This document shows positions 10,994-21,524 of a stretch of 42,324 nucleotides of DNA, in pieces. The notes beneath the pieces were generated by a model. It was not told the DNA's origin, did not search any database, and saw only the letters and a list, made by a program, of their open reading frames with translations. Numbering within the stretch: the stretch's first letter is position 1; every line of letters starts with the position of its first letter. A program made the position numbers and the translations under genes. This stretch comes from Folioceros fuciformis (Eukaryota > Anthocerotophyta > Anthocerotopsida > Anthocerotales), in contig JBNGIO010006081.1 in NCBI GenBank assembly GCA_049999805.1, positions 141,327 to 183,650 on the forward strand. The letters are read 5' to 3'.

Positions 10994-11560
10994 ACCCGGC
11001 TGTCTCAAGGGTGGAAAAGTTCTTCACCATTGGGTATCCGACGGACTCCACTCATACTTTGTATTCAACCTCGCACGGTTGATCGTCATCGGCATTTGGC
11101 TGACTACTCATCTCACCAGCTTGGAGCAATACCAAGACGGAATGAGCCTGGCCTGGCAAGTGAATGTCTGGGCCGTTCTCACATGCACGATTCGTTAGTT
11201 TCTCAATTCAGATTGGAGCAGGGTCACTTCACGTAGAACCGTGTAATCACTAAATTTATGCTAATTCTTTGGAGGGCCTTCAGAATATTAAAATACCTGG
11301 TCTGCAAGACCATCTCTGGTTGTTCCGCCAGGTATATGTTAGCAACCTTATTTCACAATAATGGAATGTAGGCCAATCGGCCACTGCGTCTTCCATTTTT
11401 CTTCTCACAAGTGGCATGTCCAGTCGTATCAAAAGTAGAATCACTTTTACATCAGACGGAAAATAACTTTCCATGTGGACTCTAGGGATTTGAAAAGTTG
11501 TTAAAATTGGACACATTTGTGTCACTATATATTCCCTTTAATACATGGTAAGTAACAATG
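10994..11560. other. 3' UTR and spacer
   Basis: Follows the carrier stop codon. Probably 3' UTR for the first few hundred bases, then non-coding sequence leading into the minisatellite. No gene or RNA is recognised. Confidence 0.45.
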
Positions 11561-11690
11561 CTGGTTTGAGTGCCAAGCAAGTAAGCTCCATGCAGACGCA
11601 GGTTTTGCTGGTTTGAGTGCCAAGCAAGTAAGCTCCATGCAGACGCAGGTTTTGCTGGTTTGAGTGCCAAGCAAGTAAGCTCCATGCACA
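11561..11690. repeat. 47-bp minisatellite, nearly three copies
   Basis: A unit starting CTGGTTTGAGTGCCAAGCAA begins at 11561, 11608 and 11655, exactly 47 bp apart. The first two are practically identical; the third diverges after about 34 bp. Because 47 is not a multiple of three, minus-strand ORFs through it repeat the same peptide in shifted frames and are artefacts. Confidence 0.95.
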
Positions 11691-11749
11691 GGCATGTTTA
11701 GCAGAGCAGGTTACTAAGAGCATGAGAAGCATGCAACCCTAGGAAAAAG

Positions 11750-12330
11750 GTGTGGTAGTGAATAATAGCTTAAGACTTAAGTAAATGCTTAAGTAAGTTG
11801 TTGCTAAGTTAATGACTTGAGTTTGTGTATAAAAGAGGACCTAGCCAAGGGTTAAGGCAAGTTGAGTACAATGGAGTTGAGATTAGTATCTCCTCAAAAC
11901 CTTGAGAGCACTGGGTGCTTGGGCTATGCCTTGAGAGCACTGGGTGCTTGGGCTATGCCTTGAGAGCATGTGTTGCTTGGGCTGTGAGAGCACATAAAAG
12001 GTGCTGTGAAGGAGCTGCGGGAGGAGGTCAAGAGAAGGGAGAGCTAAACTCTTAGCTTAGGCAAAGATGGGGAGGTCAAGAGAAGGGAGAGCTAAACTCC
12101 TCGCTTAGGCAAAGATGGGGAGTTCTTTGTAGCCCTCTAGCTCTGTATGTTCTTGTTGACTCGTGATTTGAATAAAGAGCGGCAGCAAGGGTGTTGGCTG
12201 TAAGTCCTCCTAGAAGAGGAGGGCGGGCTACTTGGAGGCCTAGTGCTGTGTCCGGTGTTTAAAACTGACCCTTGCTTTGGCTTCTAACTGCGTGGTTCTA
12301 CCCCACCCCGTTGAAGGGGGTGTTACTTGG
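11750..12330 (+). mobile_element. LTR-like segment (possible solo LTR or non-autonomous retroelement)
   Basis: The block starts TGTGGTAGTGAATAATAGC, has a TATA-like TATAAAAGAGG near 11829, and a polyadenylation-like AATAAAGAG near 12171. It ends in a short hairpin (ACCCCGTTGAAGGGGGT) near 12305. That order is what an LTR carries, and no coding sequence accompanies it. Inside are two small tandem duplications: a 29-bp unit (CCTTGAGAGCACTGGGTGCT, copies at about 11900, 11929 and a partial one at 11958) and a 48-bp unit (GAGGTCAAGAGAAGGGAGAG, at 12024 and 12072). I found no target-site duplication or primer-binding site, so the identity is tentative. Confidence 0.35.
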
Positions 12331-12460
12331 TAAGTGTTTTAAATTAAGCTATTAAAATTATTATATGTAAGCAATAAATTGTATGGATCACTTTAATTAT
12401 GATAATACAAGAAAATTAGTTTGTATTCATAACTTAGATAGTTATGGATAGCTTATAACT

Positions 12461-12940
12461 TATATGCTAATAAAAAATATTCAATTCATACGGATTTAGG
12501 GTTCGTAGATCCATTATAATTTAACTAACTTTGTTATGATTTAATGAACCACTCTTGTAATTTAATTTAAAAATAAATTCCCATGACAAATTGACTTATT
12601 TGATCACGACGGACAAGCTTGCTGCATATTGTAAGTTGAACTTTATGAAAATTGATAACTCTACTATGAACTTCAAAACAAAGATGTATTTTTTATTACT
12701 TATACGTTAATAAAAAATATTCAATTCATACAGATTTAGGGTTCGTAGATCCATTATAATTTAATTAACTTTGTTATGATTTAACTAACCACTCTTGTAA
12801 TTTAATTTAAAAATCAATTCCCATAACAAATTAACTTAATTGATCACGATGGACAAGCTTGCTGCATATTGTAAGTTCAACTTTATGAAAATAGATAACT
12901 CTACTATGAACTTCAAAACAAAGATGTATTTTATATTATT
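12461..12940. repeat. 240-bp direct tandem duplication, AT-rich
   Basis: Two adjacent copies, about 12461-12700 and 12701-12940. The landmark TAATAAAAAATATTCAATTC occurs at 12468 and 12708, and the shared end reads AACTTCAAAACAAAGATGTA. They differ at scattered single bases only, so the event is fairly recent. Each copy contains one TTTAGGG in GGATTTAGGGTTCG or its variant. No ORF is present. Confidence 0.93.
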
Positions 12941-13507
12941 GAAAAAAAAGATAGAAAGTCCCATTTCTCCAAGTCTCGAGCAAGGTTAAAAGTCAAAAGC
13001 TGAAAGGTACTTATGCTTTTTGGCTCATACCAAGGTGCTAATTTCTTCGAGCTAAAAGGTACTAGCCCTTTCGAACATCATTCTCAAAAACTACTTAGTG
13101 CTCTCGGCATCCCTCAAAAACTACTTAGTGATCTCAGCATATCATGATGTAGAATAACTAAAAGACCTCCCTACCACCACTAATCTAAGCAATCTCCACC
13201 AATCTAAGCAATCTAAGCTTAAGCTTGTTGCTTTTGCACTTAAAAGTAGATTGTGCTTTAAAAGAAATAACTCTATAGACTATATGAAGTATGCTTCCTA
13301 AACCCTAAATTAGATAACAAATTCCATAACCTATGTCAATACTGCATATTCTGAGGAATGACTCATGTACTTTAGAATGTGGGAAAATATTTGTAAGGTC
13401 GTCAAAGATGTCCGCACCAGACAGAGGCGTATTATTGCACATATGAAGGTGGGCCACCATGAGTACTGACAATGTCCACCTAGTTCCAGGAGCCCTGGTA
13501 AGTTATT
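12941..13507. other. Non-coding spacer with short direct repeats
   Basis: AT-rich, without a recognised gene. Small repeats include CTCAAAAACTACTTAGTG (twice, about 13082-13130) and CCAATCTAAGCAATCT-type words (about 13176-13215). The last part is probably 3' UTR of the GDSL gene on the minus strand. Confidence 0.4.
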
Positions 13508-14793
13508 TCATTTCCTGCTAGTGCCCAGAACTATCTCCTCGTATGGGTGCACGGAGTCGTAGATCGTTGGCTCGGGAAAATCCTTAGGCAAAGACCTCCA
13601 GTGCAAAGAAGGGTGCCAGTCCGTTCGCTCTAAATTCTCGAGAAGGATCTTGAGAAGAATCCTACTTCCAGCGGAGGCTAGGTGCATGCCATCTCTGAAC
13701 TCATAACAGATGACCACAAAGTAGGTTTAGTAACAGGCTAATGACAGTGTAGTGAAGGGAGAAACTGAGGCAACCTAGACACTAGAGGCCTTGGCACAGG
13801 TGTGATCTTACGTCAAGCACTTGGTTTCCCAGTCGGGCTCTTGTTGGAGGGAGGTCCACAGGTCGATTACTCCAACGTCCAGCTCACGAGCAACACTCTT
13901 GCAGGCGGCGGCGTACTCCCCAGCTCGCTCGTTCGTCCGATCCAAGTACTGCCCAGCTTCTAGCACCCCAAATTTGTCCCTGAAAATCACCAAACAGCTA
14001 TCATGTTTTCGGTGCAGTTCCAAATTTCGCACTGTCAGATCAAACAACGAGGTATGATGTACAGGGGAATGTATCACGGGAACCAAACCTGGCCACTGCC
14101 CGGCGTGCGTCTTCGTTGATTGGGGGGGCTGTGATTAGGATCACTCTCGTGGTTTCAGACAGTCCCTGCACCACCCACGCACATCGTTGGGTACGCTCAG
14201 CACACTGAATTCTATCGTACTAGTCCGCCACACGATGCAAAGACGCAGTCTCCCCCACCTTGAGATGAGTGGCGATGCGCCGCAAGTTGTCCTGGAATTC
14301 CGGGATGGGAACAGCCTGTCCCCTACCAGATGGAACAGGAACCGCAGCATCGTTTGCTCCGAAGAAGACTGTAACCAGATCCGGCTGCCTAGGAGCGTCC
14401 TGCAACCCGTCGCCCGCACCTCAAGACCGTCAGCGAGCACTCCGACACCGGCTTCCCCTCATCCAGCATACAAGTGGCAGGCATGAAACAGGAGATCACC
14501 TTGGGAAACAAGCTCTCCAAGACTGTAACAGCTCGGCGGGTGTTCCATCCGGAGAATCCTCTGAGTAGTACGTCCGCCTGAAGGTTCACACAGTCAAAAG
14601 CGTGGCAGGTCTCCAAATAAGGAAATCACACACTTCCGTATGCCCGTAGCTGTGGAATCAGAACAACATGTGCCCCGCGCACCTTTCGAGAATAGAGATC
14701 CGTGAGCGCAGCTCCCCAGCCTTCTTCCTTGAAGGAGAATTCGGTCATGGAAGCACCAAACAGCACAAACAGAGGTCGGGTGTGTCCCGCCAT
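13508..14793 (-). CDS. GDSL-type esterase/lipase (SGNH hydrolase, IAH1-like)
   Basis: Six exons (14683-14793, 14500-14577, 14259-14399, 14089-14165, 13812-13979, 13508-13694) join to 762 nt, 253 aa. The protein follows the short plant GDSL group related to yeast IAH1 and Arabidopsis At5g45920. Block I is LFGASMTE with the nucleophile Ser15; block II is LLRGFSGWNTR (Gly44); block III is FFGANDA (Asn79); block V is TDGMHL (Asp193, His196). In block I the usual GDS is GAS; that Asp is conserved but is not the catalytic acid. There is no signal peptide, so a cytosolic enzyme acting on small esters is likely. The ATG at 14793 matches the family's usual start; the frame stays open further upstream to 14955 but that part looks unlike the family. 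Confidence 0.85.
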
Positions 14794-15217
14794 AGCCGTA
14801 TCATAAACGATATCTACCCACAGGAGCAGATTCTTCACGTTTGTCAACCAAATACCGGGCAATACCCGATAGTAGTTCGTCTGAAGGCGTGACCGGCCAG
14901 AAGTTGGTAGCGCGAACCTTCCCTGCCGCTGGTCCCCTAACGGTTCGGCATTCAATGCATCTTTCGTTGGGAACAGTGTATGCTCTTTTCATGTTCGAGA
15001 ATCTCACGTGCCTGCGCTTACAAATTCAGGAGCTATTTAACGCGTGACGGCGTGCCTCCCCATCGTCGTTTGCGTCCGGAGAGGACAGTGGTGGGCATCA
15101 CCCTTCGTCATTCCGTCCTTCTAAATCCCATCACCATGGGTTGCAAAGATACCACACAGTCTCCACTAACTGGTTTGCCAGAGGACTGACCAGAGGAGTT
15201 TAGTGCTGCAACTATGT
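14794..15217 (-). promoter_or_regulatory. Spacer between MoCo sulfurase 3' end and GDSL gene
   Basis: Both flanking genes run leftwards, so this 424-bp interval must hold the 3' UTR of the MoCo sulfurase and the promoter/5' UTR of the GDSL esterase. No separate gene is seen. Short ORFs here have no family resemblance. Confidence 0.45.
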
Positions 15218-18200
15218 TTAATCCTGGTATGGAAGAACGTCGGACCCTACTCTAAGCATCCGGTGATTCTGGGGGTCCGTGATGGGCCTTGAATTCTCCT
15301 GTACAAGTAGCATACCGAAGTTCACCTGGCCCTGCACAACCATGAGTCACCATCAAGTTCGACCCAAAAAGACAGGCCAGGAAACTGTACAACACCTCTT
15401 CAGCTCTCAGCTTTGTAACCTTGAAGTTCCGGTACGTGGAAAGAGTCCGCAGTGGCTCAAACTGGTTCTCACGCTGCCCAGTTGACTGATTTATATTGAT
15501 CATGGTGCATCGATTGCAGCCACCCAATACCTGCAAACCAGAAGTCAAGAGTTGTGAGCATTCTTGAGCTCCATGAGTGGTGTAGCCTGGAAACATGTCG
15601 TCGACATGGTGTTGAAGGATTGAATTACGTTTGCATGCCAGAATATACAAATCAAAACGACTTACCTCGAAGTCATTGTCGCCTATTTTGACTGACTTCC
15701 ACTTGTCCTCTGCGTAAGGAGAGCCACCGGATACAACAAGGTTTGGCCGAAACTGTGAAGCCGCTACCTCCATGCTGCCTTGCCCAGAGGAGACCACACG
15801 TTTATTAACATCATCCACACTCGCTTGCGACACAAGCAGAAACTGTCCTTCGTTGGCAAAGCTAAGTTCACGTCTTTGCATTGCTGACGTGCTCGTGGAC
15901 TCTGTTGGTACCGCACATATCTTACTTTGCCTTGTCCACCGGTTCTTGGCCTTTTTCCTCAACAACGAGCAAGGTAAACCCAGCACGTCTGACAGCCATT
16001 CAGTAACCTCAGGATGGAACTCAGATAATCCAGGTCTGACACAAACCATGTCACACGTTAGGCTTGCACACCAGTGAACAGGTAAAACCATGACTGCAAG
16101 CCAAGTAACCAACCCTTGGTTGTTGACATCGTCTTCACTACAGCTGGTCAGAGGCACTTGGAGCCCTTTCCTCTTATTCGGGGCTCCGATGTGAAGCTTC
16201 CCATTTGCGAGGTCAATCCAAGTTTGGATTAGGCACATGGATGGGTTCTGCAACTCCACGGCTCAGACTTCCAGCATATTCCATCCAGTATGAACATGAA
16301 AGAGACAAGTTAGCTGTACGGGCAATAAAGCTAGAGGGGTTGAAGGGACACACCATCTTCTGAGTGAGGGTATTTCCACTAGCTGTCACTACGCAAAATT
16401 CCCTGTCGTACAAGAGTCCTGCAAATCAGCACCGTTAGACAGCTCTTAAGAGCTGAAAAGCTAGCTCTCAAAGAAACAGATTCCAGCAAGCTATCCCTTA
16501 CCAGTGTCACTGAGAGCCCAGGCCTGCACGAGGAACCCAGCACAGGATTTGATTGGATAAACTATGATGGATTCGAGCGTGATTGTAGCAGAGGGATTGA
16601 TCCTTTTCCCCAATATCTTCCCAGGCTCGCAGCCTGATTGTGATTCAACCATCCAGTTCAGAAACGAGTAGTACCAGAGCAGGGATACGATGGAGACAGT
16701 CGAAGAGCAGACACAGACTCACCGTTGATTGCATGGGTCGCCTGAGTGTCAGCACAGCTCAAATTTGCACGAGCTGTTTTTTCCACGAAATATTTTTCAA
16801 TAAAGGAGATAAATATCTGCTGTGTGCAACAAATCGTGCAGCTGTTACCAGCGAGTCCACTTAAGAGAACACCTGTCTCTCAAAAACCCATGAAAAATAT
16901 CCATGCTACTATCACCTCAACATCCTCATAGGATGACATGAAGCCGAAAGAGACTCGTACAGCTCCGGTGGGCTTGCCATTAATGACATCATGATCATCC
17001 CAACAGACGTGGCCGCTCTGCATTACGATCGTCCAACAGATAAGTCCAGTTGTTTTGTCAGTCAAACCGCAAGTGCCTTCAAGTCTTCATACAAAAAGTG
17101 GGGCTGCTTGCCTCAAAATTCTGTTGCAGCTCAGTGTGGGACAGCCCTATGTACTTGGCACACGCTCCAGGATTGCAGAAGCAGCCACCCTGGTAGACAC
17201 AGTTTACAGAAGGTTGGGAGACCCGTCAGACTGTGCATCCGTAGGCTGCAGATGGATTGCCCATACACACCCCTGTGAATCGCACAACATCAGCCGAACC
17301 TATTTAGCCATTTGAAAAGCCCCGAGAATGCTTCCTACCCGAAGATGAATGTTGTTTAAGGCTGCAAACCTTTCAACTTCACGATAGCCAACCCACGACC
17401 CATCTGCCCTCTTGAGGTTGAAAGCGATCACCGGCCCTTGCTGACACTGTTGACCCCAGTATTGCTGTTGGACATCCCAACAGCATAAGACAACGTGAAT
17501 AACCCAGCGTTGCGGAGGCAGAAAAATAAGTCACCTATACAAGCCACACAGCGTCCTCATTTGGCCCAAAGGAATATTCAACAGGGTCAGCAGGCAGTTC
17601 AGCTACGGACTTACCGTAGGATGACCAGGTGACAGACAATGAGTTCCATACAACGTGCACACTTCCTTCCCGTTCTTATGCCTTAAGGTCATCAACTTGT
17701 GAGCTGTAAACCTTGTCAAAGCACCTGTGTGCCTGTCATTGTTTTTATCTCACATCACCACCTTCTCGTAACAGGGAGATAGAGGGGCTCACCAAAGTTT
17801 ACTACAGGCAAAGTTTTCTACTACGCTACTAGAACGTGTGCCTAGTACAGCTACACGTTCTAGTAGCGTCAAAACATGCCATACCTCTGAATAGCAGGCA
17901 GAGTCAACTGATTGATCAAGGAAAAACCATGACGAAGGGCTGCAACGGCAAGGAAGGATGGCGTTCCATCTTCAAGCCATTGTTCCAACTTATCTCGCTT
18001 CTGCATGAAGTCCACGTCTGCTATTGAAACCGCTACCGTGCCTGCCGCCAGAAAACGTCAGACACGTCATCCCTTGCAGGATGAACGTTCATACAAATCG
18101 TTCGGATCCGATCACATACCACCACCGAAGTACTTCTTCTTCAATAAGTTTGCAGCACCTGAAAAAAGTGTCACGAGTGACTCTGTAGTTATTGAGGTTG

Positions 18201-19911
18201 CCGACTCAAAAGCGTACCATTGAGTAACTGCTACTGTACAAAGATGCATACCATTCCGCACAAGTAGGGCACCGAGGCCCGTAGGGTACCCAAAGATCTA
18301 GAAACGATTCAAGACAAAACGTGAGTCGGTGTTTTCAGACAGAGACCGATTAACCATGACCCGATAAGAAATGAAATGGGTCTCCATGAGGTGGGAATTC
18401 ACCTTGTAAAAGGAGACAGCAACAAAGTCGGCGGGAAAACGAGAAAGGTCAGGAGGAGAAGTCCCACATGCCTTGGCAGCATCGACGACAACTAGCCATT
18501 TGCCCCTGTCAAATCCTCAGAACTTCATCATCAACCTGCTAGGTATGTAAGCCAGCGTTGAAAGAAACATTAAAGACGAATGGACAGCAGCTAAGGGCGA
18601 CACTCGTCGAAATTATCAGTTTAATCTTGCCGCTACCTGACACCTGTGACATGCTTCCCCCATTTCATGTCATTGACCAGCTGGAGGTTGAACTTTGCAC
18701 CAGAGAAGTTGCACTCTCCGGGGAAAGCAAAAAGATTGTACACCTCTCCTGCCAATCACGCAGGAAGATGGAAAAAAGTTGAGTTCTGTGGGCATAATCA
18801 GAAGAAACGAGTAAAGGGAGCAGTACACCACATGCTGACCTTCCACATCCTGAAAGGAGGAAAACCGTCGTCTCTGAGGCTTTCTCAGACTAAAACTACT
18901 CGCGCCACCAGGCACATCACCACTCGGTTCAATGTCCACTGCCGTAACGGTGGCTCCTTTCTCTAGCGCATACCTTGCCATCGTTAAGCAAAAGAGCACG
19001 AGAGTACAATTGGCAAATCCATTGACCTCCCTCAACACAAGTCTCATTGCACAACGGTATCACAATTCCACACGACTTCATCCCAATTCATCTGTTTGGT
19101 ACGCAGCAGAGCTAACAAGGATACTCCCTCAATCCCAGCACACTGTTGTGATTCTCCATAGTATACATGTAGTGGCTATCACTACTCCACGGAAAAGCCT
19201 CTCCAACAAGCTTCAGTGCCGAAGTTGCTCCGGACGTGAAGATACACTTATAATCCGCTACAGAGGCATTGCAAAACTTCAAGACCTGGAAAGGCCAGGC
19301 ATATTCAGAAGGGGAAATCATTGCGAACACGAACATTCTTCCACAAGCTATAGTTACTCTGCTGTCACGTTCTTCAAGACGCAATTCCCACGCAAGACTA
19401 AACCTTCTACCTGAGAGCGGGCAGATTCCATCAACTCTGCTGTCCTGGTGCTGCTGTCATTCTGGCTATCTACAATGCGGCTGTCAGGGAACCCGCCACT
19501 AGACTGAGTGAGCCACGGCAGCTGCCAGAGCACGGAATCGAATGCAACCTAGGAAAGGATACGAGGATTCCCGTAAAGATTATCCGACAGATCCTGCAAA
19601 ACCGCTCGCAACTGCCCGTCCGTGTGCAGCGTGGCTCCGGCGTGGTCCAGGTACACCGCCCCCGCTTCCAGACGCTTGAACTCCCCCGACCGCAGTCTGT
19701 CAAGGGACAAAATTCCCCCGGGATACCCATACTCCGCTGCGTAGGTGCGGAGGAACTCCTTCTTCCTGTCATGGTGAATTTGAGTAAGATCAAGCTCCTC
19801 CGGGCTCTTGTGTCTCAGCAGCAGCGCAGGCAGCAGCTTGAGCTGCGCGCACACTGAGGCCAGCAGCAGCGCGAGCCATTGGAGCAGGATCCTGTGCAAA
19901 TTGTCCGCCAT
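15218..19911 (-). CDS. MOCOS: Molybdenum cofactor sulfurase (ABA3/MOCOS type)
   Basis: Twenty exons join to 2607 nt, 868 aa (ABA3 is 819): 19563-19911, 19411-19469, 19285-19125, 18973-18840, 18748-18637, 18505-18403, 18297-18252, 18158-18120, 18041-17885, 17732-17615, 17464-17339, 17189-17112, 17017-16916, 16819-16723, 16633-16502, 16418-16354, 16247-16114, 16035-15666, 15530-15420, 15331-15218. The NifS-like domain uses PLP to take sulfur from cysteine: SFYK-IFGYPTG holds the PLP Lys (residue 306, at an exon border) and [13 protein letters not shown] (residues 469 on) the active Cys. The C-terminal MOSC domain ([28 protein letters not shown]) hands sulfur to Moco of aldehyde oxidase and xanthine dehydrogenase; in plants this supports abscisic acid synthesis. 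A hydrophobic stretch at residues ~8-31 is unusual. Intron 12 is GC-AG. All phases fit. Confidence 0.93.
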
Positions 19912-21524
19912 GTGAGGCCCGGTTTTAGACACACTGTTGGAAGGAAGCTGGATTTAAGCGAGGCCAGAGCGGAGATCGGAGAGCAGAGCCGGGCCCCGCG
20001 GAGACAGCACTTGTGTCACAAGGAGTCGTGAGGGGCCGCAGCTTGGTGTGTCACATGGCAGCCCACATGGAGCGTGTAGGAGAACGGTCGGTACGACTCA
20101 TCTCGGGGAGTCCAACCTGGTGGGCAGACTGAGGTAACCAGGCGCAGACCAGAGGTCTTGTGGCGGTGGCGCCGTGTGTTCCGTTTTGTGGGGATGTGAT
20201 AAGGCAAGTCTGCCCCACTAGAAGCTCCGATTTTTGTTGCTCTCGTGATTTACGCTTGGCTTCAGCACCGGCATTGCTGGGGCACGGGAAATCATGGGCT
20301 ACCGTAGATAGCAATGGATGAGCGGGAGAGGAGAGAGATGTGGATATTATTTGGGTCGTGAGCAGGTCTGGGGTCTGCTTGGCTGTTCCGTTCCGAGGTG
20401 GTGGTGTCTGAGACGTCTGAAGGGTGTACACCTTCCTGGAAGGGAGAACGGAGGGAGGAAGGAGAGAATTAAAGGAAGAAGATTGGGAGAAAGAAGGGAA
20501 GGAGGAAAGAAGAAAAGGGAGCTAGCTATGTTGGTGTCGGGCTCGGCTGTTTGTGGGTTTTGCTGGTGGGGTTTATCTGCGGAGAAAGATTCTGTGTGAG
20601 AGGGGGCCCTTTTACCTCGACGCTGCTCGCCCTATCCAATCTTGTCTGACTCTGCGCAGGGCTGCAGGTGGGCAGAGTTGCTATGGAGGGGGTAGAGGGG
20701 TAAAAGACAGGGAGACGCATATCAATCCTGCAGCTCCCACTAGCGGCGTGGGAGCCCAGTTGCCTGTTCTGGCCCCTTCCCTCCCTCCCTTGTTGCTGCT
20801 GTGGTGCTGTAGCCTGCTGTTGCACTGGGAGGGAAATCTGGCGACACTGCAGACAGATCGGGACAGGGCCCGGCCTGGACCCAGACCCCTGTGGGAGCTG
20901 GATTCTAGGAGCTGCAGTGGTGTGGGTTGCTGATCTTTTCGGGCAAGAATTTCGGGTCCGGGCAGGTTGCATGTCGCATTTGTTGGGCAGTGTGGTGGTG
21001 GAGGCGCACGTCGGGGAGAAGGAGGCGGAGGAGTATCGTAAAGCACCTGCGGCGGGAGCAGCACCAATTGGGCGGGTTGCGAAATACGGAGGAGTAGGCG
21101 GCGGATGGGGCCATGGCAGGGACTGGGTGATGACTGAGGTCCGCTCCTCTGGACCTATGGTGCTGGGTTTGGTGTGCTCCGGCTTGTGGTGGTGTGTTGT
21201 ATGGGTGTGCCATACCCCCCCCTCCTGCTCCTAGGACATCGCAGCACGGGCTTCGCTTCCCCCTGCTGCTGCTTTCTCCCTTCCTTTGCCTTCCTTTGCC
21301 TTGCGTGACCTGTCCCGAACCTTTGTGGCCCGCTTCGTTTTCCTCCTTCCCTTCCGGTTGGAGTGCGCAGTGCAGTGCAGTGCAGATGATACCTGTTGCT
21401 GGGTGGGTAGGTGGATGGATAGGAGGTTCATGTTCCTAGAAGCACACACAGGCATTGAGGCAGACGCATAGCAGCGAGTCTGAATTCGGCGGCAAGGACT
21501 GAGCTGAGATTGACGGGCCTCATC
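19912..21524. other. Divergent intergenic region, GC-rich with purine/pyrimidine tracts
   Basis: This 1.6 kb lies between the start codons of the MoCo sulfurase (-) and the UBA-domain gene (+). It contains G/A-rich tracts (about 20440-20525), TTCCTTTGCC repeats near 21280 and a TGCAG run near 21365-21385. Several long ORFs on both strands are low in family-like features and rich in Pro, Arg, Cys and Trp. I read the region as promoters, 5' UTRs and possibly 5' UTR introns, with no gene I can support. Confidence 0.4.

Noticed and set aside
11561-11690. Regular repeats suggesting a CRISPR array
   Set aside because: The 47-bp units are directly adjacent with no unique spacers, and the window is eukaryotic.
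12480-12760. TTTAGGG words as an internal telomere remnant
   Set aside because: There is a single copy per 240-bp unit, embedded in unrelated AT-rich sequence; no tandem TTTAGGG array.
14187-14568. Plus-strand ORFs over the GDSL gene
   Set aside because: Antisense shadows; the minus strand carries the conserved GDSL blocks with consistent splice phases.
15252-16259. 335-codon minus-strand ORF taken as one protein
   Set aside because: It reads through two introns of the MoCo sulfurase gene. The family-like parts are exons 17 and 18 only; the sequence between and after them does not match the MOSC domain.
17836-18223. Plus-strand ORFs over MoCo sulfurase exons 8 and 9
   Set aside because: Antisense to exons that match the cysteine-desulfurase domain; no independent coding signal.
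20040-21240. Numerous overlapping ORFs on both strands between the MoCo sulfurase and the UBA gene
   Set aside because: Composition-driven (Pro, Arg, Cys, Trp rich), mutually overlapping in all frames, no family match and no consistent exon chain.
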